Assembly (NCBI GenBank): GCA_003427395.1
Contig: BFEA01000102.1
Coordinates: 1,794,233 to 1,822,231 of the forward strand
Length of the DNA stretch: 27,999 nt
From: Chara braunii
Lineage: Eukaryota; Streptophyta; Charophyceae; Charales; Characeae
Direction: 5' to 3'
The position numbers were made by a program, and so were the translations under genes. Of the stretch, positions 10,834 to 19,940 are shown in pieces; position 1 is the first letter of the stretch; every line of letters begins with the position of its first letter. Under the pieces are notes generated by a model. It saw nothing but the letters and a program-made list of their open reading frames with translations, was not told the origin of the DNA and did no database searches.

Positions 10834-11380
10834 AATTCCATTCTGTTGGTTCTCAGTTGTCGGTGGGGGCGTCGTCTGCAGTAGGGAAACCCGTTTGATC
10901 TTGGAACCCCTCATGACTGACCTTTTGGTTGTGAGTCATTGATGGTTTTGTGTGCGGCAGAGGGTAAGGTAAAAGTTTTATCCTCCGCCAGAATCGGCAA
11001 CTTCACTCTGTTGATTCTCAGCTGTCGCTGGGCCTGTCGTCTACGGTAGGGAAACCCGCTTGATTTTGGTACCCCTCATGATTAGCCTTTGGTTGTGAGT
11101 CACAAATGATTTTGTGTGCGGCAGAGGGTAAGGAAAAAACCGCCAGAATCGACATCCCCGCTTAGCCTAGTCACATAATAGTCGGTGAAGACGCCGTCTG
11201 CGACAGGGAAACCCGCCTAACTCTGGGACCCTTCACTTAACTTGTTATGGGTTGCCAACGGTTTCGTCCGTGATAGTGATTTTCATGATTACGATGACTA
11301 AGTTTTGACTAATAGCGGGTGGGGGCGTCGTCTGTAGTAGGGAAACCCGCCTGGATTTGAGACCCTCCACTCAGCTTTAG
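10834..11380 (+). repeat. Degenerate ~134-165-bp tandem repeat
   Basis: Four copies share a core like GTCGTCTGCAGTAGGGAAAC followed by CCGCYTGA and an ACCCCTCATGA-like block. The TAGGGAAAC core falls at about 10882, 11047, 11204 and 11338, so spacing is 165, 157 and 134 bp. Copies 1 and 2 also share TGTGCGGCAGAGGGTAAGG, and copies 1-2 begin CTCTGTTGATTCTCAG-like. There is no coding frame. The GGCGTCGTCTG...GGGAAACC core faintly resembles leader/primer-binding regions of some plant gypsy elements; that similarity is only suggestive. Confidence 0.75.
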
Positions 11381-12195
11381 TCTAGGTTGAAAGTGACATT
11401 ATTAACAAGTGTGAAATTTTGAGAAGTAAAAACGTTGGGTTTCGTTTTTATTTGGAAGAAAGATAATGATAACTTACTCATTGAGCAAAGCCTATGAATA
11501 AGATTGGCAAAGTGTATGATGAGAAGTAAAGGACCCTACTTATAAAAGTAGGATATATGGGCAGAAACCGTGAATTTTATTTATTTTGAAGTCTTAATGA
11601 ATACCCATCCCCATCTGCTTTTGCGAGTAACTAAAATGAGTGGTCAGTGCGTGACAATAAATGATCTGTGAGGTAGGGCTTAACGGGGCCCAACCCATGA
11701 GGTAGATTTGTGGCTTGTGTAATAAGGTCAATCAGGCTAACCATTTCGGTTACCCGTAAGAATGAGATGTCTGATTTCCCCACAATAAGATGTTCTTTTA
11801 AGAAAGAGTTTAAAAAATGGTATGTAAAAGAAGTTGAGTTTAAATGATTGTTGGGGTGAAAAGGAAATGCTAAAGAGATTGCGATATTGAATCTTAACTC
11901 ACATGTGAGTTGAGTTTTGGTAGTGAAAGGATATTCTGGGTACTCGGAGCGATAAAATATCGTTAAAAAAAAACAGGAATGATATTGTCTTAAGTTCGAC
12001 TTTGGATGACTTCCTGTCCGTGATTATAGCTGGTGGAAAGTGACTTTATCCACTTTGTTGAATTAGAGGTTGAAACGTGTCAGTGCCTAGTCGATTATTC
12101 GGCTATTGTAAATTTCTACTTTACTTAGGAATTAAATGAGATTTTTTACGATCGATATTTTTCCTAGTTGTATTTGGGAATTGAGGTTTGGAGCT
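11381..12195. other. AT-rich non-coding stretch
   Basis: No gene, RNA or repeat array that I can support. Short frames only. Confidence 0.55.
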
Positions 12196-12545
12196 ACGTT
12201 GCATAACGTACACGTACGGGGCCTTTCCGTTCAAAACGTACAGGTAATATCTGTACGGGATCTGTATGGGAACTTGTACGGGAACCTGTACGTCTTGTAC
12301 GCCCCCATACGAAAAAGCAAAAAAAAAAAAAAAAATCAAAAAAATCCGAAAAAAAAAAGTGATGCAACGACACAAAACAAGCAACATTTGGTTGAGCATC
12401 ATCTTCAGTTTCTTATTAGAATTTGAGGGGGAAAAAAAAAACAATGCCGGATTTAAAAAAAAAAAAAAACCTTGTAAGGGGTCCCTAACGTATGAGTATA
12501 AAAGTACAAATCCGTACTCGTACGAGGGTGTGTACAAGTGGCAAC
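12196..12545. repeat. GTAC-rich short repeats and A-runs
   Basis: Degenerate copies of a ~12-bp unit like CTGTACGGGAAC cluster at 12236-12305, with further GTAC palindromes (CTCGTACGAG) near 12513-12525. Between them lie long A-runs (12319-12358, 12432-12441, 12457-12469). Three overlapping open frames here are low-complexity translations, not genes. Confidence 0.6.
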
Positions 12546-12678
12546 GCATGTTTGGAGTTGATACAACTTGATGACCGTTTTAGTCAAATCAACTATGTTA
12601 GAAAGTTACTGTATACGTTTCTTGAGAGTATGTTTAAACGATATTTGATTTGGACGCCCGATGCGACGGGGCCATCGC

Positions 12679-13041
12679 TTAATAATGCGAGAGGAGGAGC
12701 GCTATCTTGTTTGCGCTATCCTCCAACTGGTTATTCTCGGCCTCGGTTCGCCATTCTGCTGCCATGGTAAGTAATGCCCGCTCTCCGGTAAATATCTTCT
12801 CACGACGCTGTGTTCTTTCTTCATCTGCAGCCCTTGCTGCTGCCTCATCATGCTGGCGCTGTTGTTCAAGTGCCAGCAGACGTGCCTGTTCGGCATCTTC
12901 TGCCTTCTTCTTCGCTGTTGTTGCAGCATCATCTGCCCGTTTCTTAGTCTCGGTACTCCAGGCCAGCATGCGGGCCTGATAGGCCTCATCCGCTTCTCCG
13001 GGCCTCTGGTCCATGACTGCTGTTTGAGATCTCAACAGCAT
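12679..13041 (-). pseudogene. Truncated gag N-terminus (element B)
   Basis: The minus-strand frame can start at ATG 13041 or, more plausibly, 13014 (MDQRPGEADEAYQARMLAW). It encodes a strongly charged alanine/glutamate/arginine-rich helix, probably a coiled coil, over roughly residues 20-85, and ends at a stop at 12679 after NKIALLLSHY. This resembles the N-terminal region of plant/algal gypsy Gag proteins; capsid and zinc knuckle are absent. The frame is open back to 13353, but the extra upstream residues are translated tandem repeat and are probably leader. A bacterial TolA-like or colicin-type helix was considered because of composition. The adjoining leader, primer-binding site and LTR favour Gag. 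Confidence 0.68.
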
Positions 13042-13072
13042 AGACTGGGCGGGGCCTGTTTGGTATCCTCTA

Positions 13073-13225
13073 CTGCTGACGTGGCACTGCTGACGTGGCA
13101 CTGTTGACATGTCCTGCTGACGTGTCCTGCTGACGTAGACTGCTGACGTGGCCTGCTGACGTACTGATGTAGTCTGCTGACGTGGCCTGCTGACGTGGTC
13201 TGCTGACGTGGCCTGCTGACGTGGC
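13073..13225. repeat. 13-bp tandem repeat with ACGT core
   Basis: Twelve units of CTGCTGACGTGGC type start at 13073, 13087, 13101, 13114, 13127, 13140, 13153, 13164, 13174, 13187, 13200 and 13213. Most are 13 or 14 bp; two central units are shortened (11 and 10 bp). Each intact unit carries TGACGTGG, an ACGT-core motif of the type bound by plant bZIP factors. The array lies in the leader of element B, just upstream of gag. Confidence 0.9.
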
Positions 13226-13982
13226 AACTTACCAATGCCGCCGCAGGGGGTACCCGGATACAAACAGAAACGGAAAGGCGAGAGATGGCAACAACATAGG
13301 TGGGAAGGGGTGGGTGGGATAATCGCCCAACTCACACTTAGATAAGGAGCCACTAATCAAAGTAGAAAAGTTTGAACTTTGCAAAAATAAAAAAATAAAA
13401 ATCCCGATTTTTGCAAGTTCGGTAGGTCTCCCAATCTCCCTTAAAAGTACGAAATGATCGCTGAAAGCAAAATTTTTTTGGCTTTAGACTGCAAATGATT
13501 TATCAAACTGAATGACAGAATCCTACAACTGCAAAAAAAATTCCGAACAGAAATGACACGTATTCGGATTTATTCCGATTCGCAGTTTGAAAAATAATAA
13601 CGCAGGAGGTATTTCCCGTACCATTTTCAGAAAAACGAATTTCAGAGAAGAAATTATTCCGAATTTCTAAGTAACGGGAAAAGCAACAGGAAATCGAAAC
13701 TTTCGAAAAGAAAAATATTCCGGATTTTCAACAGCGAAATTTCGAATTTTCAGAAACAAAACGAAAATGGAAATTTCAGATGTTGCGGTATTGCGATTTT
13801 CCACTACAGAATAGCGAGAAACTAAAATCCAAGAAAAAGAAAAAAAAATTGATTTTCGGTAGTGAGGTCAAAATCGTGATCTTGGGGTCTAACTAGTATG
13901 CTCTAATCAAGCAATAAAGATTAACTAGCTTTTTGATCCCCGCACACGTGTCAGATCAGATCGTCCTGATTCACGTGCAAAC
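13226..13982 (-). other. Leader of element B
   Basis: The stretch between the primer-binding site and the tandem repeat is untranslated. It is AT-rich with recurrent TTCCGAATTT / GAAATTTCGAATTTTC-like palindromic words (13560-13800), perhaps an eroded repeat. No gene is supported. Confidence 0.55.
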
Positions 13983-13994
13983 GCTCCGATACCA
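13983..13994 (-). other. Primer-binding site of element B
   Basis: The minus strand reads TGGTATCGGAGC, starting two bases after the LTR end. It matches the complement of the initiator tRNA-Met 3' end (TGGTATCAGAGC) except for G at position 8. This would prime minus-strand DNA synthesis. Confidence 0.8.
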
Positions 13995-14954
13995 ACTGTT
14001 ACATACACAGATATGCAATGTACGTACTAAACGAGGAACTGCAATGTGATGAAAAAGACTGAATGGACAATACAGTGCGAGTGAAATCTCGACAGACAAT
14101 GTGCATTCTCATACATACAAAAAGGTGCTGAATAGCGCAGGGAAGACTTTGATACAAAGACTGACCTGACATGACTGACCTCATTCACGTAGTTCAGAGT
14201 AGCGAAGCAGAATGCTAGAGCACTACTAACTAGCCCAATCAATGTTTGAACTCAGACTAAACATGCATTGTATCCATCACCAAGTGTGAAGGAGCCTGGC
14301 GCTGTACACAGAAAGAAAGCGCTAGGTCCAGACATATACAGACGAAGAGATAAGGATCAGACGAAAGGAGGGAGAAGGATGGGAATGTCGTTAACACCCA
14401 GTCTTGGTCACCAATCCCAAATAGCCCCTCGTTGCCATGTCTGAACCCCCAAAAGTCGAGTCTGGATCAAATGTCACCAAGCTCCGTATCTCTTCTCTCA
14501 TAGTCTGCAAATGCAGTGAAGTCAGAAGTTGAGAGGGAGAGAAGAGATGGTGGACTGAGAAGAAGAAGAAGAAGAAACTCTCTCTCTCTCTCTCTCTGTT
14601 ACGAACCAGATACTAACCTGTGATGTTGGCGCTGTGCTGCAGATACCTCGAAGACAAAGCTGGAGCAACGGCGCTGCAGGTAGGTATCTCTGGCCTCCGC
14701 CCAAGCTCTCTCTCTCTCTCTAGTACTACCTAGCTATGGCGCCCAGCGCTGGAGACTACAGTTACCTACTGCGCCCAGCGCTGAAAACTACAAGCTAACG
14801 CTACTACTCTACACTGCAGCGCTCCCTCCAGAATGCTGCTCCCGAATCCTGAACACTACAACTGCCTCCTGCCTGTAGGGCGGGCCAGTCTTATATAGTG
14901 TTGGCCCGTCCAGGAGGCTGCTCTTGCCAATGCCCAAACGTGCTAGACCCTGAG

Positions 14955-15044
14955 GAAGCTTCCAGGAAGTTTCCAGGTAGCTTCTGGCTGAAGCCTGAGG
15001 AAGCTTCCGGAAAGTTCCTAGGTAGCTTCTGGCTAAAGCCTGAG
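14955..15044. repeat. 45-bp direct duplication in LTR B
   Basis: Two 45-bp units, 14955-14999 and 15000-15044, both begin GAAGCTTCC and end AAGCCTGAG, with a few substitutions between them. Confidence 0.85.
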
Positions 15045-15053
15045 GGCCTATAT

Positions 15054-15253
15054 GGGGCCTGTAAGCCCTGGATTTCAGGCTTTCGGGCTGAAACAACCAT
15101 GGGGTCTGTAAGCCCTGGATTTCAGGCTTTCGGCCTGAAACAGCCACGGGGCCTATAAGCCCTGGATTTCAGGCTTTCGGCCTGAAACAGACACGGGGCC
15201 TGTAAGCCCTGGATTTCAGGCTTTTGGTTTGAAATTCAGGCTTTCGGCCTGAA
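15054..15253. repeat. 47-bp tandem repeat with hairpin in each unit
   Basis: Units start at 15054, 15101, 15148 and 15195, at an exact 47-bp period. The fourth is cut at about 15234, followed by a partial unit to 15253. Each has GTAAGCCCTGGAT followed by TTCAGGCTTTCGGCCTGAA, a 7-bp perfect inverted repeat around a 5-base loop. The stem is intact in units 2 and 3 and in the partial copy, and altered in units 1 and 4. Confidence 0.92.
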
Positions 15254-15303
15254 GGACGCAGGGCCTGGAAAATGGCCCTCGTGTGCAGGCGCAACATGTA
15301 ACA

Positions 15304-16517
15304 CCCTCCGTCTCTTGCCAGGAACCTACCACTCCCTAGATGTCCACCTCTGCTCCCCCGCCCCCTCTTTTTCTCCCCCCTTCATTGTCACCAACTCTGC
15401 CTCTCTTTCGTCAGGCACCTCCCACTCCCTTGCCATGCACCTCCCCCACAACCTCTCTCCGTCCCTCTCTTTTCACCCTCCCTCCTGCCCACGTTTGACC
15501 ATGAGGAGGTGGGAGAAGGTAAGGGCAGGAGTAGGCTGGGGATAAGGCAGAGTTAGGGAGGTTGAGCATGGTGGGGAGATGTGGAGGGAGGTGGTGGCCT
15601 TGAGGAGGTTGGGGAAGGTGGTAGGCTTTGCCCCCCCCCCCCTCTCTCTCTCTCTTTCACACACACACACACACTTCCGCACGTGCGAGCACTATGGACC
15701 TCATGTTTCCTCGCCATGCGGCTCCCCTTACCTACTCTCTCTCACCAGGCACCTTCTACTCTTTCGCCACGCGCCTCCCTCGTCCCCTTTGTCTCCCCCC
15801 CGCCTCCTCTGACCCGCCCATGTTCACATGGGTGTGACAGGTGGGTAGGTAGGTGGGGGAAGGTGGGGGCCCATCTCTCCAACTTAGTAGACATATGTGC
15901 TATGTGAACGATTGGAAACACAGTCCAACAGAGCATCAACATGTCCCATACACATGCCAAGATGACAAAGCAGATTTGGAGAGGAATGCACACCACACCA
16001 GACAGAAATGTGCACAACGAAAGTCCAGCACCCAAGCATAATTGAATAGAATAAATTCCAAAGTTGCTCACTACTCTCCAGATCAACCAGGACCACGAAG
16101 AGACCGAGGATCACAACCGAGCGTAAGCCACCTTGAACAAACTCAGAACACAACTTCATCAAGTCCCTGGACTCTTCCTCTTTCCACTCCACCTCCATAG
16201 CTGGCTATGGCGAACAGCGCCCACCCTTACTACCCTACAGACCACCAACGCCTCCTCGCAATGACCCCAGAAGTACCAGTGCTGCTCAGAACTCCCTCAG
16301 ATGCTACAGCGCTGTCCTAGAAACTCCTCAGGACCACCAGTGCCCGTACCAGGATGAGGAAGGAACCTCCAGCTTGAAGAAGAAAAATTGAAGTTAACTT
16401 TTTAGAAGCTATAACTCAATGAAATACAAAAATATAGAAAAATATTTTATATCACTTTAAAGTTTAAATATAACAGAGAATATTTTATATTATTATTCTA
16501 TTTATTTATTATATTAT
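15304..16517. other. Spacer between elements B and A
   Basis: No supported gene. The left part is pyrimidine-rich, with three degenerate copies of a CAGGCACCTNCCACTC-like block (near 15320, 15413 and 15747). Simple repeats (C-run, CT, CA) lie at 15629-15675. The middle (15840-16375) has no motif I recognise. The last 100 bp are very AT-rich and form the target into which element A inserted. Confidence 0.55.
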
Positions 16518-17436
16518 TGCAAGGAAGATGAGCAATAGCGAACTTCAGAAATCAAACAGCATCATACACATGAGACCAGATAGTCGTGACCTCGAACCAA
16601 TAGCAGAATTGCATCACGAGTTTCACCAAATAATAGCACACCAAAAGATCTTAATTGACAATGCTGGAGTAGTCTCCTCATCATCAACAAAGAACCAATG
16701 TTGATAGCCTATCTGGCGCTCGGCGCCCAGACTACGAATGACAGATCCTGTCTAGCCTAGACTACAATGCCGCTGATGACGTCAACAGCTTCCCAAGTAC
16801 GAGCAGATCTTGGCCAATGCCGCATGCCTCAAGCACAAGGTATGTCTCTCGTATCACTCACAACCTCGTTCCCCAACTCACAGATGCCACTTGCACCCAA
16901 GGACCACCATGCGCCCCATCCAGCATACAGCAGCGCAGCTCGACTATGGNTGCCTGCTCCTTCCAGCTCGCCCGTGAGCGTGTGAGCCTGGCCAGCGTTA
17001 GCGCAACATGCAGCCAGTGCCCGAATGTCCAATGCGTGGGCAGGACCTTCCCTATATCGAAGTGGCCTGCTGCTGCGTGCTGTGCTGCGGTACTGGGCCC
17101 CAGCCCAGAAGCTTCCAGTAGGCCCAGGAGGCTGAGCCTCAGTCCAAACGAATCAGACCCAGGCCACCGACAGTTACCAGTGCCCAACTGCCCACAGTCT
17201 GAGTTGGGTCCATGCTGCGTATCTCGCCCAGGGCCTGACTGACATACATTTGATAAAGGAGGCCAGGGCCTGGGCGCCTTCAACCAACTGGCGCTGCACA
17301 ACTGCCTGAATTTTCCCCAGTTGCAAAGTAGTCCAAAATAGGTCTCTTGTCATCTGTCGAGCCTGCCTTCACTTAGGGCGGCCGACCTGTTGCAAATAGG
17401 GGCCCAGTAGGGCTTATCGAGGCCGTGTGCCTCGCA
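16518..17436 (-). repeat. 3' LTR of element A
   Basis: This 919-bp sequence is repeated directly at 24257-25176. It starts TGCAAGGAAGATG and ends GCCTCGCA as read on the plus strand. It contains the only ambiguous base of the window (N at 16950, C in the other LTR). Short open frames inside it are translated LTR, not genes. Confidence 0.95.
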
Positions 17437-17447
17437 TTCCCTCCTCC
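17437..17447 (-). other. Polypurine tract of element A
   Basis: The minus strand reads GGAGGAGGGAA immediately before the 3' LTR. This is the expected position and composition for the plus-strand DNA primer left by RNase H. Confidence 0.8.
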
Positions 17448-17472
17448 ATACTTCACTAGTCCTCTGAGAAGT

Positions 17473-18002
17473 TTATTCAATCTGGCGCTTTCCTTTCTGC
17501 AGTAACTTCTCGTAATGGGCGACAACCTGTGGAGCGATCTGCATCAATTCTTCCCGTGTGAACCCTCTGTCCTCCTTAGGATCAGTAAGATATCTGAACC
17601 GAACGCGATACTGCAGCTTCGGTTTCGGAAGACGTCCTGTGCCGGTAGGTCTTGGAACTGCATCTCTCTGTGATCCACGATTTCATCAATGTCGACCTCT
17701 CCATCCATGGTTGGGTGCAGCATTGAGCGTCGCGAAGGGAACTCGTCAGTTTCCTTGAATGGTGCAAGCTTAGAGGCGTGAAAAACAGGGTAGGTGCGAA
17801 GGTGTCCGGGGATCCATATGACATATGAAGGTCCGCCTGGTTCATCCCCAACTACATCCAAAACCTCCCATGGTCCAAAGTACTGTGGCATGAGCTTACA
17901 GGAAATCCCGTGCTCCTGTCCCCGTTCTGAAGCCTTGACCTAGACCCTGTCCCCTACCTGAAACATAGATGGGCGGCGGTGCGTGTTCTCATATTTGATC
18001 AT
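17473..18002 (-). pseudogene. Integrase C-terminus and chromodomain-like tail (element A)
   Basis: Reading from ATG 18002, the frame gives the integrase C-terminal region with RPSMFQVGDRV, an in-frame TAG, then MPQYFGPWEVLDVVGD and HLRTYPVFHASKLAPF. This is the GPY/F-type module preceding the chromodomain in chromoviruses. VDIDEIVDHRE follows. A frameshift near 17650 moves the reading to a frame containing YRVRFRYLTDPKEDRGFTRE, and a stop at 17473-17475 ends pol close to the polypurine tract. The tail has the layout of a chromodomain, which in related elements directs integration to marked chromatin. One of the usual aromatic positions appears to be Gly (EDRGF). Disabled by a stop and a frameshift. 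Confidence 0.8.
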
Positions 18003-18015
18003 CGTCGCCTGTGTT

Positions 18016-18556
18016 CTACTGCCTGCTGCATATGGCTCTCATATCTATAGGAGAATTCCAAAGTGCGTGGAGCAGCAGTAGGCTGGTTCTCAGGTAGCAG
18101 AAAGTCAAGGAGGAGTCTAGGCTGTTAGGACTTACTCCCGTGGCACTATGAACTGCATTGTGGTACAGGCTGGTGATGAGAGCCAGCTTCTCATCCCAGT
18201 CCACTTGATTAGGCTTAATGTAATGCCTTAGCAAGTGTTGAACAGCGCGGTTCATTTGCTCTGCCTGTCCGTTTGCCTCTGGATGGTTTCCAGATATCAT
18301 CTGCAACTGCGTTCCTTGTTCGACAGCTGCTGCCTTCCACAGTTCACTGGTGAACCGGACATCCCTGTCGCTGATTATAGACTTTGACAAGCCAAAGTCT
18401 TTGAACCAGTCTTCTTTAAATAGCTTGATAACATACTTGGTCTTTGTTGTTTCCGGCATGGCCAATAACCTAGCATACTTACTTGACATAGACGTAGCGC
18501 ATACCACTCTCGCTGGTGACCAGCATATCCATAAAGTTCATGGACAGGCTCTCTCT
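18016..18556 (-). pseudogene. Integrase catalytic core (element A)
   Basis: The core domain of a D,D-35-E integrase. The first catalytic region reads ESLSMNFMDM with Asn at 18536-18538, where family members have Asp. The frame then shifts near 18507. The second Asp region is SIISDRDVRFTSELWK and the Glu region is HPEANGQAEQMNRAVQHLLR; both look intact. The segment between the zinc domain and the core is shorter than usual, and about 14 nt seem lost before SKYARLLAMPE. Only the part from 18507 down to 18016 is one open frame. It would insert element DNA into the chromosome if intact; with Asn at the first catalytic position and broken frames it should be inactive. Confidence 0.85.
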
Positions 18557-19220
18557 AGGCCTTTGTACGCGGCTTGTCCCTCTGACAGACCTGACAAGTT
18601 TCCACGTACAGCTTCGCGTCTCTCATCATCGTGGGCCACCAGAACCGCTGCAGCAGATTAGCTACTGTCTTTTTGTAGCCAAAATGGCCAATGGCGTCAT
18701 GACACTCTCCTAAAAATAAACTACACAAAGACTCTCTATCTGACACACACAAACGTTTATTCCCTGCCTTCTCAAGGAACAGCAGTCCGTTGACCAACTC
18801 AAACTCGACAGAAGTCACTTTGTTCTTCGCCTCGAGTCTGCGAATGATCTCAAACATAAACGGATCCTCACGATAGGCTTCCACCATAGAATGAGTGACA
18901 TCGTCCGCAAACCCGAACTCAGTGATCAGCGCACCAGAGAAGTCAGGCCTACGTGACAAGGCATCAACGACTTTGTTGTACTCCCCCTTCAGATACTGGG
19001 GTTCAAAGTCATACTGTTCAATGACTCCGATCCAGCGCTTCAAGGCATCAAAGAGCACAGGCTGAGTTCTCATCCACTTTAGGGTCTGATGATCAGTCCT
19101 GACGATGAAGAACCTCCCAAGGAGATAATGTCTCGAATGGGTCAGTGCCTTGTAAATCGCGTAGAGCTCCTTCTCATAGGTGGACTTAGCCAACTTCTGA
19201 GAGGGCATCTTTTTGGACAT
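18555..19220 (-). pseudogene. RNase H C-terminal half and integrase zinc domain (element A)
   Basis: An open frame of 221 residues. It begins in RNase H (STYEKELYAIYKAL with the conserved Glu, FFIVRTDHQTLKWM with the Asp, DALSRRPD with the last Asp), continues through the tether, and ends in the integrase H2C2 zinc-binding module, HDAIGH...CQVC. It stops at a TAG directly after PRTKA. The frame differs from the upstream RNase H half because of a 31-bp tandem duplication at 19203-19264. This is the longest intact piece of pol after the protease-RT segment. Confidence 0.88.
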
Positions 19221-19476
19221 GCACTCGACTGACGGGCATCTTTTTGGACATGCACTCGACTGGCCTCAACTTTGGCCCCTCCTGCTGCACTAGCACGACA
19301 CCAATGCCATATTGGCTGGCATTCGTAGTTACTATGAACGGCTTGTCAGGATCAGGAAGTTTCAAGACCTCATGATGCGTCAACGCATGCTTCAGATGTC
19401 CAAAAGCAACCTTGCACCTGTTTGTCCACTCCCATGGGGCGTCAAGGCGGGTCAGGTCAGTCAAAGGGGCGGCCAC
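19186..19476 (-). pseudogene. RT connection and RNase H N-terminal half (element A)
   Basis: The frame reads MAAPLTDLTRLDAPWEW, the region joining RT to RNase H, then KPFIVTTNASQYGIGVVL. The first RNase H catalytic residue, Asp in the usual TTDAS motif, is Asn here (19321-19323). The frame reaches VECMSKKMP and is derailed by the 31-bp duplication, ending in unrelated residues at 19186. RNase H normally degrades the RNA strand and generates the polypurine primer. Confidence 0.85.
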
Positions 19477-19940
19477 ATAGTATAGTTCTTAACAAAATTA
19501 CGGTAGTAGCTGGTCATCTCTAAGAAAGACCTCTTCTCAGTCACAGACTGAGGACGCGGCCAGTCACGAATGTTGGCCACCTTCGCGTCATCGGGCTTTA
19601 ATCCCTCCGCGGAAATCTCATGACCCAAGTACAAGATACGGGTGCGGCCAAACTCACACTTCTCACAGTTGATCTTGAACTTGTGCTGTCGAAGGAGACT
19701 AAGGACTTTGTCCAAATGAGCTACGTGCTCTTCGACAGTCCTACTAAAGATAAGTATGCTATCGAGGTACACGATGACAAACTTGTTCAAGTAGTCATGA
19801 CAGATCCGATTCATCACGTGCTGAAAGGTGCCAGGAGCATTGCAAAGGCTGAAAGGCATCACCACAAACTCGTACAGACCATACCTGGACTTCAGTTCTA
19901 TCTTACTGAAGTACCGACACCCTTGCACTCGATCTAACAA
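19461..19940 (-). pseudogene. Reverse transcriptase palm and thumb (element A)
   Basis: The frame reads [18 protein letters not shown] and continues directly with RYGLYEFVVMPFSLCNAPGT. The ~22 residues that normally separate these motifs in gypsy RTs are missing, an apparent in-frame deletion at about 19886/19887. Motif A has Glu (19896-19898) in place of the catalytic Asp. The usual YLDD of motif C reads YLDS (Ser at 19758-19760). The thumb follows (HKFKINCEKCEFGRTRILYLGHEISAEGLK). A frame change near 19949 separates it from the upstream RT fingers. With deletion and both aspartate changes the enzyme should be inactive. Confidence 0.9.

Larger units (their letters stand above)
12679..15303 (-). 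mobile_element. Truncated LTR retrotransposon B (5' LTR to gag)
   Basis: In minus orientation the order is 5' LTR (15303 to 13997), primer-binding site (13994-13983), leader with a 13-bp tandem repeat, and the start of gag (13041 to 12679). The LTR termini are a perfect TGTTAC...GTAACA inverted repeat. Sequence homologous to gag stops near 12676, and no pol or second LTR is found to the left, so the element is truncated, deleted or broken by misassembly. It lies 1.2 kb from element A and has a different LTR. Confidence 0.75.
13997..15303 (-). repeat. 5' LTR of element B
   Basis: The 1307-bp LTR is delimited by TGTTAC at 13997 and GTAACA ending at 15303, directly next to a primer-binding site. 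It contains (GAA)n and (CT)n runs at 14558-14598, another CT run near 14705-14722, a 45-bp direct duplication (14955-15044) and a 47-bp hairpin repeat array (15054-15253). In element orientation these arrays lie in the upstream (U3) part, where promoter and enhancer sequences normally sit. No second copy is in the window, so the boundary rests on termini and primer-site adjacency. Confidence 0.75.

Noticed and set aside
13032-13235. Repeat protein rich in PRQQTTSA
   Set aside because: Translation of a 13-bp DNA tandem repeat, whose length is not a multiple of three, in the element leader.
12679-13353. Bacterial TolA/colicin-like coiled-coil protein or bacterial contamination
   Set aside because: The charged Ala/Glu/Arg helix is only composition. 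The same strand continues into a leader, tRNA primer site and LTR, so it is gag.
15315-16198. Cluster of overlapping ORFs up to 114 residues
   Set aside because: They arise from pyrimidine-rich simple sequence with few stops; translations are Pro/Ser/Leu or His/Thr low complexity.
16767-17301. ORFs of 141 and 147 residues and their partners at 24557-24988
   Set aside because: They lie wholly within the two LTRs of element A on opposite strands and carry no protein domain.
19620-19937. 105-residue plus-strand ORF
   Set aside because: Antisense shadow of the reverse transcriptase frame.
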